Source: Streptomyces sp. NBRC 110611
Lineage (GTDB): Bacteria > Actinomycetota > Actinomycetes > Streptomycetales > Streptomycetaceae
Assembly: GCF_001590865.1 (NCBI RefSeq)
Contig: NZ_BBUY01000001.1
Span: forward strand, 673,326 to 709,697
Direction: 5' to 3'
DNA length: 36,372 nucleotides
Positions 21,234 through 27,814 of the stretch are shown here, in pieces. The position numbers and the translations under genes are program-made. Every line of letters starts with the position of its first letter. Within the stretch, counting starts at the first letter, position 1. The notes below the pieces were generated by a model that was not told the origin of the DNA, did no database searches, and saw only the letters and a list, made by a program, of their open reading frames with translations.

Positions 21234-22637
21234 ATGGGACGCCATAGCCGCCGAGGCCGGCCGGAGACCGCAGCGGACGCCGCGGAGGCGGCCATACCGA
21301 CCACCGGGACACCGGCCCCCGGGCCCGGGCCGGGGCGCCGCAGGCGCGCGCCCGCGGACGGCGACACGGTGCGCGGCGACCACCCCGAGCAGCGCGAACC
21401 GGGCGGAGGCTGGGGCACGTTCCCGGGCGCGGCGGCGTCGCCGGTGCCGCCGGAGCGGACCGCGCCGCGGATTCCCCGGCCCCGTACGGAGATGCCCGGC
21501 GCGCGGCCTCCGGCGGACTTCTCGCCCGGTTCGCCGCCCGGTGGGGATGCCCCCGGCGGCAGCTGGGGGAGCGCCCCCAGGGGCGACGCCCGTGGGGCCG
21601 TACCGGACGGCGTCGTACCGGGCGCCGGGCCGGGTCCCCGGCGCGAGTACGTGGCGGCCTTCGATCGCGACCTCCCCGGCGCGGACCACGCGCCCGGAGC
21701 GGCCGACGGGCCGGCGGGGCGGGAGGCCGCCCAGGGGCCCGATGCCGTCCGCGGGCCGGCGGTGTCCGGCGCGGGTGACGGTGCGGACGACAGCGCCGGC
21801 GGTGCGGACGAGGCGCGGCACGGTGCCCGGCGGGGCGGCAAGGGCCGGACCTTCACCGGAGCCGCCGCCGCGGCGGTGACCACCGTGCTCGCCGTGGTCA
21901 TCGCGGGGCAGGTCGCCGAGCATCGCGAGGCGGGCGGCGGCCCGGGGCCGCACAGTGGCAGCGACCGCGCCGACGACACCGGCGGCGATACCTCCCGGTC
22001 GCACGGCAGGCCCACCCCGGCCGCCAGGCCCGCCACTTACGAGGAGAAGATGGCGCGGGCCTTCCCGCTGCCGGCGGATCTGACGGCCGGCGGCCGGTTC
22101 CGGCCGGCCGGCGGCGACGCCAAGGCGCCCGGGTCCGGCACGGTGAAGCGCTACCGCGTCGACGTCGAGGAGGGGCTGCCGCTGGACGGCGAGCTGTTCG
22201 CCGAGGCGGTCCACCGGACCATCAACGACGAACGGAGCTGGGCGCACGGCGGGCGGCGGACCTTCCAGCGGGTGGCGTCCGGCGACGCCGACTTCGTGAT
22301 CACGCTGGCGAGTCCGGGCACCACCGCGAAGTGGTGCGCCAAGTCCGGGCTCGACACCACCGAGGACAATGTCTCCTGTGACTCGGCGCTGACCGACCGC
22401 GTCGTGATCAACGCGTACCGGTGGGCGCAGGGCGCCGCGACCTACGGGCCCGACAAGATGTTCGCGTACCGCCAGATGCTGATCAACCACGAGATCGGCC
22501 ACCGGCTCGGCCACGGCCACGAGTCCTGCTCCCGGCAGGGCGCACCGGCCCCGGTGATGATGCAGCAGACGAAGTTCCTGACGACGGACGGCGCGACCTG
22601 CCGCCCCAACGCCTGGCCGTTCCCGGCCGGTTCCTGA
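21234..22637 (+). CDS. DUF3152 membrane-anchored putative metalloprotease
   Basis: The 467-residue protein starts MGRHSRRGRPE at ATG 21234, with AGGAG at 21217-21221 over the end of the hydrolase gene. A disordered Pro/Gly/Arg-rich cytosolic region (about 1-200) is followed by one transmembrane helix (about 207-227) and an extracellular linker. The DUF3152 domain (about 285-467) ends with HEIGHRLGHGH at 419-429, a complete HExxHxxGxxH metzincin zinc motif with Glu420 as the general base. Met442/Met443 in APAPVMMQQ could be the Met-turn. Cys residues after the motif may form disulfides. Protease activity is inferred from the motif; family members have no proven substrate that I know. Its N-terminal region contains a palindromic element (21550-21569). 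Confidence 0.88.
   Translation: MGRHSRRGRPETAADAAEAAIPTTGTPAPGPGPGRRRRAPADGDTVRGDHPEQREPGGGWGTFPGAAASPVPPERTAPRIPRPRTEMPGARPPADFSPGSPPGGDAPGGSWGSAPRGDARGAVPDGVVPGAGPGPRREYVAAFDRDLPGADHAPGAADGPAGREAAQGPDAVRGPAVSGAGDGADDSAGGADEARHGARRGGKGRTFTGAAAAAVTTVLAVVIAGQVAEHREAGGGPGPHSGSDRADDTGGDTSRSHGRPTPAARPATYEEKMARAFPLPADLTAGGRFRPAGGDAKAPGSGTVKRYRVDVEEGLPLDGELFAEAVHRTINDERSWAHGGRRTFQRVASGDADFVITLASPGTTAKWCAKSGLDTTEDNVSCDSALTDRVVINAYRWAQGAATYGPDKMFAYRQMLINHEIGHRLGHGHESCSRQGAPAPVMMQQTKFLTTDGATCRPNAWPFPAGS
21550..21569. repeat. Palindromic element inside the DUF3152 coding region
   Basis: CCCCCGGC (21550-21557) pairs with GCTGGGGG (21562-21569, one G-U) around loop GGCA, followed by AGCGCCCCC. The pattern equals the element at 18858 and adds part of the sequence GGDAPGGSWGSAP to the disordered N-terminus. 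Confidence 0.65.
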
Positions 22638-22718
22638 CGGGCCGCTTCCGTACGGGCGCCGGTCCCTGGCGGGTCCGGGGCCACTGAACGCCGACCTATA
22701 GCGCGTCAAAACGTGCTG

Positions 22719-22748
22719 AGGGGTGGAAAGTTACGTGCTTTCACCCCT
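22719..22748. promoter_or_regulatory. First of two tandem hairpins before the glycosyltransferase gene
   Basis: AGGGGTG-G-AAAG (22719-22730) pairs with CTTTCACCCCT (22738-22748) around loop TTACGTG, with one bulged G. It lies between the DUF3152 stop and the glycosyltransferase start and could be an operator, RNA element or part of a terminator. Confidence 0.5.
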
Positions 22749-22749
22749 T

Positions 22750-22787
22750 CCGGTGGCGCGATGGACAACCGTCCATCGCGCCACCGG
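22750..22787. terminator. Perfect 17-base hairpin before the glycosyltransferase gene
   Basis: CCGGTGGCGCGATGGAC (22750-22766) pairs perfectly with 22771-22787 around loop AACC. It is the strongest hairpin of the 212-base gap, 113 bases after the DUF3152 stop and 62 bases before the glycosyltransferase start. A terminator of the upstream operon is the simplest reading, although no T-run follows. Confidence 0.65.
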
Positions 22788-22849
22788 CCCTTCTGCGTAG
22801 CTTCTTCCTGCCGACAGGGACGCCGACACGGGAGGACGGGGGTGCGGCT

Positions 22850-24688
22850 GTGCGCGTGGGACTGCTCACCGAGGGTGGCTACCCGTATGCGACCGGTGAA
22901 TCGCATACGTGGTGCGACCGGCTCGTACACGGGCTCACCGGCCATGACTTCGAGGTCTACGCCCTGACCACCCGGGACCGCCGGGGTGCGGGCGCCCGGC
23001 GCGGCCTCCCGGAGCACGTACGGACGGTGCGCAGCGCGCCGCTGTGGGGCGAGTTCCCCGCCGAGCACCACCGGAGTGCCGAGGAGCGCCGGGGCCGCAC
23101 CCCCGGACGGCGCGCGCGGCGGCGCTTCACCGAGCACTTCGGCGCCCTGGTCACGGCCTTCGCCGTGGCCCCGCCCGGGGGCGGGCCGACGGCCCCGGAC
23201 ACACCCTCCGGCGCTTCCCCGGCGGGTAAGGCGGACCGTTTCGCCAGCGGTCTCTACGGGCTCGCCGCATGCGCCCGGGAGGACGGCGGCCTGCCCGCCC
23301 TGCTCCGCTCCGAGGACGCCGTCCGCACGCTGGAGACCGCCTGTCACGGCCCCCGGGCGCTGCCCGCCTCCCACGGCGCGCGGGTCGGCGACCTGCTGAC
23401 GGTCGCGGAAGAGCTCGAACGTGCGCTGCGCCCGCTGTCACTGGACTGGTACGGCGACCGGGACACCGCCGGCCTCGACGGGGTGGACCTCTGCCACGCC
23501 ACGTCCGGTGGTGCGGCGGCCCTGCCCGGACTGCTGGCCAAACGCTTCTTCGGTACTCCCCTGCTGGTCACCGAGTACGGCGTACGGCTGCGCGAGCACT
23601 ACCTCGCGCGCGCGGCGGCGCCCTTGCGTGCACCGGTGCGCGCGCTGCTCGCCGCCTTCCAGGGCGCGCTGGCCGCCGAGACGTACGCCCAGGCCGCCCT
23701 GATCACCCCCGGCAACACCCACGCCCGCCGCTGGCAGGAGCGCTGCGGCGCGGACCGCGCCCGGCTGCGCACGGTCTACCCCGGGATGGACGCCGGCCGC
23801 TTTGCCGCCGTCGCGGACGCCCCGCCCGACGACTCCACGACGCTGGTGTGGGTCGGCGCCATCGAGCCCGCGAAGGACCTGGTCGCGCTGCTGCACGCGT
23901 TCGCCGAGGTCCGCAAGGCCGAGCCGGAGGCCACCCTGCGGATCATCGGCGGGGTGGGCCGCGACCCCCGGGCACCCGGATACCTCGCGCACTGCCGGGC
24001 GCTGGCGGCCCAGCTCTTCCCGGACGAGGCCGCCGACGACCGCACCGTCGGCGAGAACCCGGTCAGCTTCGAGGAGATCGGCAGCCCCGACGTGCCGACA
24101 CTGGAGGACGCCTACGCCTCGGCCGCCGTGGTGGTGCTCTCCAGCATCGTCGAGGGGTTTCCGCGCTCCCTGGTGGAGGCGATGTTCTGCGGCCGGGCCA
24201 CGGTGTCGACCGACGCCGGGGCGGTCTGCGAAGTCATCGGCGGTACCGGCCTGGTCGTCCCGTCGCGCAACCCGCGGGCACTCGCCGAGGCCTGCCGCGC
24301 CCTGCTGGCCGACCCGGACCGCCGGGCCCGGCTGGGCGCAGCCGCCCGGGCGCGGGCGCTCGAACTCTTCACCGCCGAGCAGAACATCGCGGCATTTCGT
24401 GGCATCTACCTGGAGCTGATCTCGCATGCTCCGCTCCGGCCGGCCGACGGCCGCGCGCGGGACGCGCAGGGCGTACCGCAGCCGTTCGCCAGGCCGCCCG
24501 AGGCGCATGTCCCGGGCCGCTGGACGGTGGCCGGCGCCGCTGCCGCTGCCGGTGCGCGGCAGCCGGCCGGCCGGACGCCGAGCTGGGCGGTGCCGGAGGG
24601 GGTGCGGGCGGCCGGGGTGCCGCCGGCCGACGGCGCCGGGGGAGCCGGAGGAGCCGGGGGAGCGGTCGGCGTCGAAGGGATGCGGTGA
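22850..24688 (+). CDS. GT4-type glycosyltransferase, PelF/DUF3492-like
   Basis: The 612-residue protein begins VRVGLLTEGGYPYATGESHTW, which matches the DUF3492 N-terminus of PelF-like transferases (TEGxYPYxxGG). The C-terminal Rossmann domain has VWVGAIEPAKDLVALLHAF, LRIIGGVGRDP and the E-x7-E-type donor site in SSIVEGFPRSLVEAMFCG, followed by VSTDAGAVCEVI, all typical of GT4 enzymes that use UDP- or GDP-sugars. No signal peptide is present, so it acts on the cytosolic side. A variable region (about 85-200) and a Gly/Ala-rich tail are strain-like additions. GTG 22850 has GGAGG at 22831-22835, a long 14-base spacing. Its TGA overlaps the next GTG (GTGA), making a coupled operon for surface polysaccharide synthesis (inferred). 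Confidence 0.88.
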   Translation: MRVGLLTEGGYPYATGESHTWCDRLVHGLTGHDFEVYALTTRDRRGAGARRGLPEHVRTVRSAPLWGEFPAEHHRSAEERRGRTPGRRARRRFTEHFGALVTAFAVAPPGGGPTAPDTPSGASPAGKADRFASGLYGLAACAREDGGLPALLRSEDAVRTLETACHGPRALPASHGARVGDLLTVAEELERALRPLSLDWYGDRDTAGLDGVDLCHATSGGAAALPGLLAKRFFGTPLLVTEYGVRLREHYLARAAAPLRAPVRALLAAFQGALAAETYAQAALITPGNTHARRWQERCGADRARLRTVYPGMDAGRFAAVADAPPDDSTTLVWVGAIEPAKDLVALLHAFAEVRKAEPEATLRIIGGVGRDPRAPGYLAHCRALAAQLFPDEAADDRTVGENPVSFEEIGSPDVPTLEDAYASAAVVVLSSIVEGFPRSLVEAMFCGRATVSTDAGAVCEVIGGTGLVVPSRNPRALAEACRALLADPDRRARLGAAARARALELFTAEQNIAAFRGIYLELISHAPLRPADGRARDAQGVPQPFARPPEAHVPGRWTVAGAAAAAGARQPAGRTPSWAVPEGVRAAGVPPADGAGGAGGAGGAVGVEGMR

Positions 24689-25107
24689 CCGGTGGAACGG
24701 AGTGGCCGGAGCGGCTGGAGCGGCCGAACGGGACCGGGGCCGGGGGCTCTTCCCCGGCGCAGGCCGGGGGCACCCCTGTCCAGGGGGAGCCGGGGAGCGT
24801 GGTCAGGGCGAGGGAGATGGCAGTGGTGACGGGCGTGCTGGACGTGATGTGTGCGATGGGTGTGGTGGGCGTGGCCCTGGTGACGGGCATGACGGACGTG
24901 GCGCATGCCGGCAACCGCGACGGCCTCCGCCGATGGCGGGCCCATGTGGCGAAGGCCCTTGGGGCGAGCCGGTCCGGCGGCCCGGTGTACGCGGGACGGC
25001 GTACCCTCCCGGCCGGCGCCGCCCGCCCGCGCCGGGCAACCGCCGTGCGCCTCCGCTCCGGCCAGGGCGTCGCCACGAGTGTCCCGGACATCGGGGAGGA
25101 CGGATGA
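24685..25107 (+). CDS. Small hypothetical protein coupled between transferase and membrane protein
   Basis: This 140-codon frame starts with GTG overlapping the transferase stop (GTGA) and ends with TGA overlapping the next ATG (ATGA). That precise fit on both sides is the main evidence that it is translated. The product is unrecognised: a Gly/Pro-rich start, one hydrophobic segment (VVTGVLDVMCAMGVVGVALVTGM, ending near VAHA), then a basic Arg/Ala-rich region. The hydrophobic segment could be a signal peptide or single membrane anchor. If translation starts at ATG 24817 instead, the protein is 96 residues with the signal-like segment at its very N-terminus. The Gly/Pro-rich start contains a palindromic element. 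It may be a small partner of the adjacent membrane protein. Confidence 0.6.
   Translation: MTGGTEWPERLERPNGTGAGGSSPAQAGGTPVQGEPGSVVRAREMAVVTGVLDVMCAMGVVGVALVTGMTDVAHAGNRDGLRRWRAHVAKALGASRSGGPVYAGRRTLPAGAARPRRATAVRLRSGQGVATSVPDIGEDG
24752..24769. repeat. Palindromic element inside the small coupled gene
   Basis: CCCCGGC (24752-24758) pairs with GCCGGGG (24763-24769) around loop GCAG, followed by GCACCCC. In the small gene's frame the surroundings read GGSSPAQAGGTPVQGEPGS. Same design as the elements at 18858 and 21550. Confidence 0.65.
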
Positions 25108-26474
25108 CCGCCGCCGACGAGGGCGCCGCCCGTGCCGCCGTGGACCCCGAACGGGCCCCGGACCGGCCGGTGGACCGGGCCGCGGGGCGGGGCGCGGTGC
25201 CTCGCAAGGACGCCGCCGCCCGCCCCGCGCGCCGCGGTCCCGCCGACCCCGTACGGGTGCTGATGCACCGTCACCGGAAGCTCTGCGCGCACGCCGTCGA
25301 TCCGCTGGAGATCGCCGCCGGCCTGGAGGCGCACGGCGTCACCGACCGGACGGCCGCGCGCTTCCGGCACCGCGACGTCTTCTCCCTGGCCGAGGAGCTC
25401 TATGCCCGGGTGCCACGGGCGGAGTCCGACGGCACCGGATCGGACACCGGGACCGACCGCGGGACCGGGACCGGGTCCGGGCCCGGTGCCGGTGCCGGAT
25501 CCTGGTCCGGGGCCTGGGCCGACGCCGCGGACGGGCCGGGAGCAGGGGCGGCGGGGCGCCCGGACCGTGCCCCCGCCCCCCGCTGGGGCGCCGCGCCGCA
25601 GCTGCTCCCCGGCGCCGTCTGCGTCACCACCGTCACCGCCCTCGCCTCGGCGGCGGGTCACGGGGCAACTCCCCTGCTCCGCCTGGCCGTCGGCGTCGTC
25701 GGCGCGGTCCTGCTCGGCCTCGCCGTCCGGCTCGCCCTCCGGACCGGACCGCTGCGGGCACACCACCCCGGATCACGGACCACCGGCCTGTGGACCTGCT
25801 GGACGGTCGGCTACGCGGTGTACGGCGACTGGCTGCTCGGCCGGCTGCCGGCCGGCGGCCCCGACCTCCCGTACGCCCCGCCCCAGGCCGTCGTCGCCCC
25901 CGTGGTGGCGCTGTCCCTCGCCATCCTCCCCGCGGCCGGCTGCGCCCGCTGGTTCGCGGACCGCGGGCAGCGCCGCCTGGCCGCCAGCCGCGGTCTGGCC
26001 GAGTTCGCCGCCCGGGTGCGGCCGCTGCTGCTCACCGCCGCCCTGCTCTTCCTGGGCGCGCTGACCGCGCTGCTCCTGGCGGCGGGGGCGGTCCTCGGGA
26101 CGGGCGACGGCGGCGCGCTGACGCTCGTGGCCGCCGCCGCGCTCGGACTGCTGCTGTTCCTCGCCCGGCTGCTCACCGTCCACGGCTTCCCCGAGGCGGC
26201 CTCGGCGGGCCTGGCCTCGGCCGCCGCCCTGGAGGGGCTCGCCCTGGGGCTGGTGCTGACCGCCCGGCTCCCGGGTCTGGCTCCGCTCGGCGTCCCGGTC
26301 GAGGCGCTGACCACCACCGCCGGACCGGCCGCGGTACCCGCCGTGGCCTGCACGGCCGCCGCCCTCGGCCTGCTCGGGTACGGCCTGCGGGCGCTCACCG
26401 GCGCCTGCGCGCACGCGCCCGCCCCGGCCGGCCCGGGGAACCCGGCCGGCGCGGGAAAGGCGCACCGGCCGTGA
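25104..26474 (+). CDS. Polytopic membrane protein of the polysaccharide cluster
   Basis: The 456-residue protein begins MTAADEGAARAAVDPERA. A soluble N-terminal part includes a conserved helical segment (VRVLMHRHRKLCAHAVDPLEIAAGLEAHGV, then RHRDVFSLAEELYARVP), followed by a Gly/Thr/Ser/Asp-rich linker. After about residue 170 come roughly eight transmembrane helices. No named family is recognised. By position beside a PelF-like transferase it could fill the role of PelG, the membrane transport partner, but it shows no clear MOP-flippase signature. ATG 25104 overlaps the small gene's stop (ATGA) and has GGGGAGGA upstream. Function in sugar polymer export is inferred only from context. Confidence 0.8.
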   Translation: MTAADEGAARAAVDPERAPDRPVDRAAGRGAVPRKDAAARPARRGPADPVRVLMHRHRKLCAHAVDPLEIAAGLEAHGVTDRTAARFRHRDVFSLAEELYARVPRAESDGTGSDTGTDRGTGTGSGPGAGAGSWSGAWADAADGPGAGAAGRPDRAPAPRWGAAPQLLPGAVCVTTVTALASAAGHGATPLLRLAVGVVGAVLLGLAVRLALRTGPLRAHHPGSRTTGLWTCWTVGYAVYGDWLLGRLPAGGPDLPYAPPQAVVAPVVALSLAILPAAGCARWFADRGQRRLAASRGLAEFAARVRPLLLTAALLFLGALTALLLAAGAVLGTGDGGALTLVAAAALGLLLFLARLLTVHGFPEAASAGLASAAALEGLALGLVLTARLPGLAPLGVPVEALTTTAGPAAVPAVACTAAALGLLGYGLRALTGACAHAPAPAGPGNPAGAGKAHRP

Positions 26475-26588
26475 CCCCCCGGACGACCGCGCATCCCACC
26501 CCCCCACGTGGCCGCCGCCCCCGAGGCGAACGCCGCACCGGCACCCGAAGCCGACCACTTCCCACACACCGTTTGAGGAGCACGAGAC

Positions 26589-26639
26589 ATGAACGTCCAG
26601 CCGATCACAGGCCACGCGGACCGGGGGGTCGCACGATGA
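26589..26639 (+). CDS. Sixteen-codon leader ORF coupled to the epimerase gene
   Basis: MNVQPITGHADRGVAR is encoded from ATG 26589, with a strong GAGGAG at 26575-26580 eight bases upstream. Its TGA (26637-26639) overlaps the epimerase ATG as ATGA. The epimerase has no comparable ribosome site of its own, so translation of this short frame probably delivers ribosomes to it. Whether the peptide itself matters is unknown. It is too short for usual gene finders. Confidence 0.55.
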   Translation: MNVQPITGHADRGVAR

Positions 26640-27592
26640 GGGTGCTGCTCATCGGCGCCAACGGCTACCTCGGCCGCTTTGTCGCCGACCGCCTGCTCGC
26701 CGACCCCGCCGTCCAGCTCACCGCCCTCGGGCGGGGCGACGACGCCGACGTCCGCTTCGACCTGGCCACCGGCAGCCCTGGTGCGCTCACCCGCTTCCTC
26801 GACGCGGTGCACCCCGGAGTGGTCGTCAACTGCGCGGGCGCCACCCGGGGCGGCGCCCGCGAGCTGACCCGGCACAACACCGTCGCGGTCGCCACCATCT
26901 GCGAATCGCTGCGGCGCAGCGGCTGCGGCGCCCGGCTCGTCCACCTGGGCTGCGCCTCCGAGTACGGGCCCTCCCAGCCCGGTTCCTCGACCGCCGAGGA
27001 CGCCGTGCCGCGCCCCGGAGGGCCGTACGGCGTCAGCAAACTGGCCGCCACCGAACTCGTCCTGGGCTCCGGTCTGGACGCCGTCGTCCTGCGGGTCTTC
27101 TCACCGGTCGGACCCGGCACCCCCGCGGGCTCGCCGCTCGGCCGGCTCGCCGAGGCGATGCGCCGCGCCATGCAGTCCGGCGACAGCGAGCTCAAGCTCG
27201 GCGGGCTCGGCGTACAGCGGGACTTCGTCGACGTACGGGACATCGCCCGGGCCGTGCACGCCGCCTCGCTGTCCGCCGCGCAGGGCGTGGTCAACATCGG
27301 GACGGGCCGGGCGGTACGGCTGCGCGAGGCCGCGTCCGTGCTCGCCCGGGTCGCCGGCTTCGGCGGCGCGCTGCACGAGCTGGACTCCCCGCCGGCCCGG
27401 CTGGTCATCCCCGGCCCGGCCGACGGCCATCCGGTCGGCTCGCCGCCCGCGACCTACCCGTACCCGGACGGCTGCGGCACCTGGCAGCAGGCCGACGTCC
27501 GCACCGCCCGCGACCGGCTCGGCTGGCGCCCCCGGATCGGCCTGGAGGAGTCCCTCGCCGACATCTGGATGGAGGCCGCGTGCCGTATCTGA
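26636..27592 (+). CDS. NAD-dependent sugar epimerase/dehydratase (extended SDR)
   Basis: The 318-residue cytosolic enzyme has the extended short-chain dehydrogenase plan: GANGYLG dinucleotide-binding motif at residues 7-13, a DLATG segment for the cofactor, Tyr131-xxx-Lys135 in PYGVSK, and the substrate-side GVQRDFVDVRDIARAV. Such enzymes convert UDP- or dTDP-sugars, often by 4-epimerisation. As part of the cluster with the PelF-like transferase it probably makes the donor sugar (inferred). ATG 26636 is reached by coupling from a 16-codon leader ORF with a good ribosome site. An unusual insertion of about 30 residues (PADGHPVGSPPATYPYPDG) precedes the C-terminal helix. Its last codons overlap another short frame starting GTG 27580. 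Confidence 0.9.
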   Translation: MRVLLIGANGYLGRFVADRLLADPAVQLTALGRGDDADVRFDLATGSPGALTRFLDAVHPGVVVNCAGATRGGARELTRHNTVAVATICESLRRSGCGARLVHLGCASEYGPSQPGSSTAEDAVPRPGGPYGVSKLAATELVLGSGLDAVVLRVFSPVGPGTPAGSPLGRLAEAMRRAMQSGDSELKLGGLGVQRDFVDVRDIARAVHAASLSAAQGVVNIGTGRAVRLREAASVLARVAGFGGALHELDSPPARLVIPGPADGHPVGSPPATYPYPDGCGTWQQADVRTARDRLGWRPRIGLEESLADIWMEAACRI

Positions 27593-27744
27593 ACGCTCCG
27601 GCCGGCGCCACCCGGACCCGCGGGCCGTCGCCCGGCCCGCCCCGCTCCGTGCGGAGGAGGTGCTGGGGAGGAGGCGCCGGGGAGGCGCTGCCCGGTTGCT
27701 GGGACGCTCCCGTCTCGCACATCGGACCAGGTGTCTCGGAATGA
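27580..27744 (+). pseudogene. Possible remnant of a lost downstream gene (54-codon frame)
   Basis: A frame opens at GTG 27580 inside the epimerase end, with GGAGG at 27571-27575, and runs 54 codons as VPYLNAPAGATRTRG... to TGA 27742. Only the first part looks natural; the rest is Arg/Gly/Pro/Cys-rich. I recall that in other Streptomyces a spherulation-specific family 4 gene (a secreted glycosidase family) lies between this epimerase and moeZ. It is absent here, so this frame may be the stub left after a deletion. That reading rests on memory of gene order and is uncertain. Confidence 0.3.
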
Positions 27745-27758
27745 AGGAGGGCGTGGCA

Positions 27759-27773
27759 GTGTTACGGGAACAC
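27759..27773. promoter_or_regulatory. Small inverted repeat upstream of moeZ
   Basis: GTGTT-ACGGG-AACAC is a perfect five-base inverted repeat 41 bases before the moeZ start codon. It could be an operator or part of the promoter region; no regulator is suggested by the sequence. Confidence 0.3.
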
Positions 27774-27814
27774 AAGACGTCCTGAGATACGACCAACCCT
27801 TGTTGAGGTCATCC

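Noticed and set aside
27741..27785. Fourteen-codon ORF (MKEGVAVLREHKTS) with a TTA codon upstream of moeZ
   Set aside because: It has no suitable ribosome site, ends 30 bases before the moeZ start and is not coupled; the rare TTA alone is not enough to claim bldA control.
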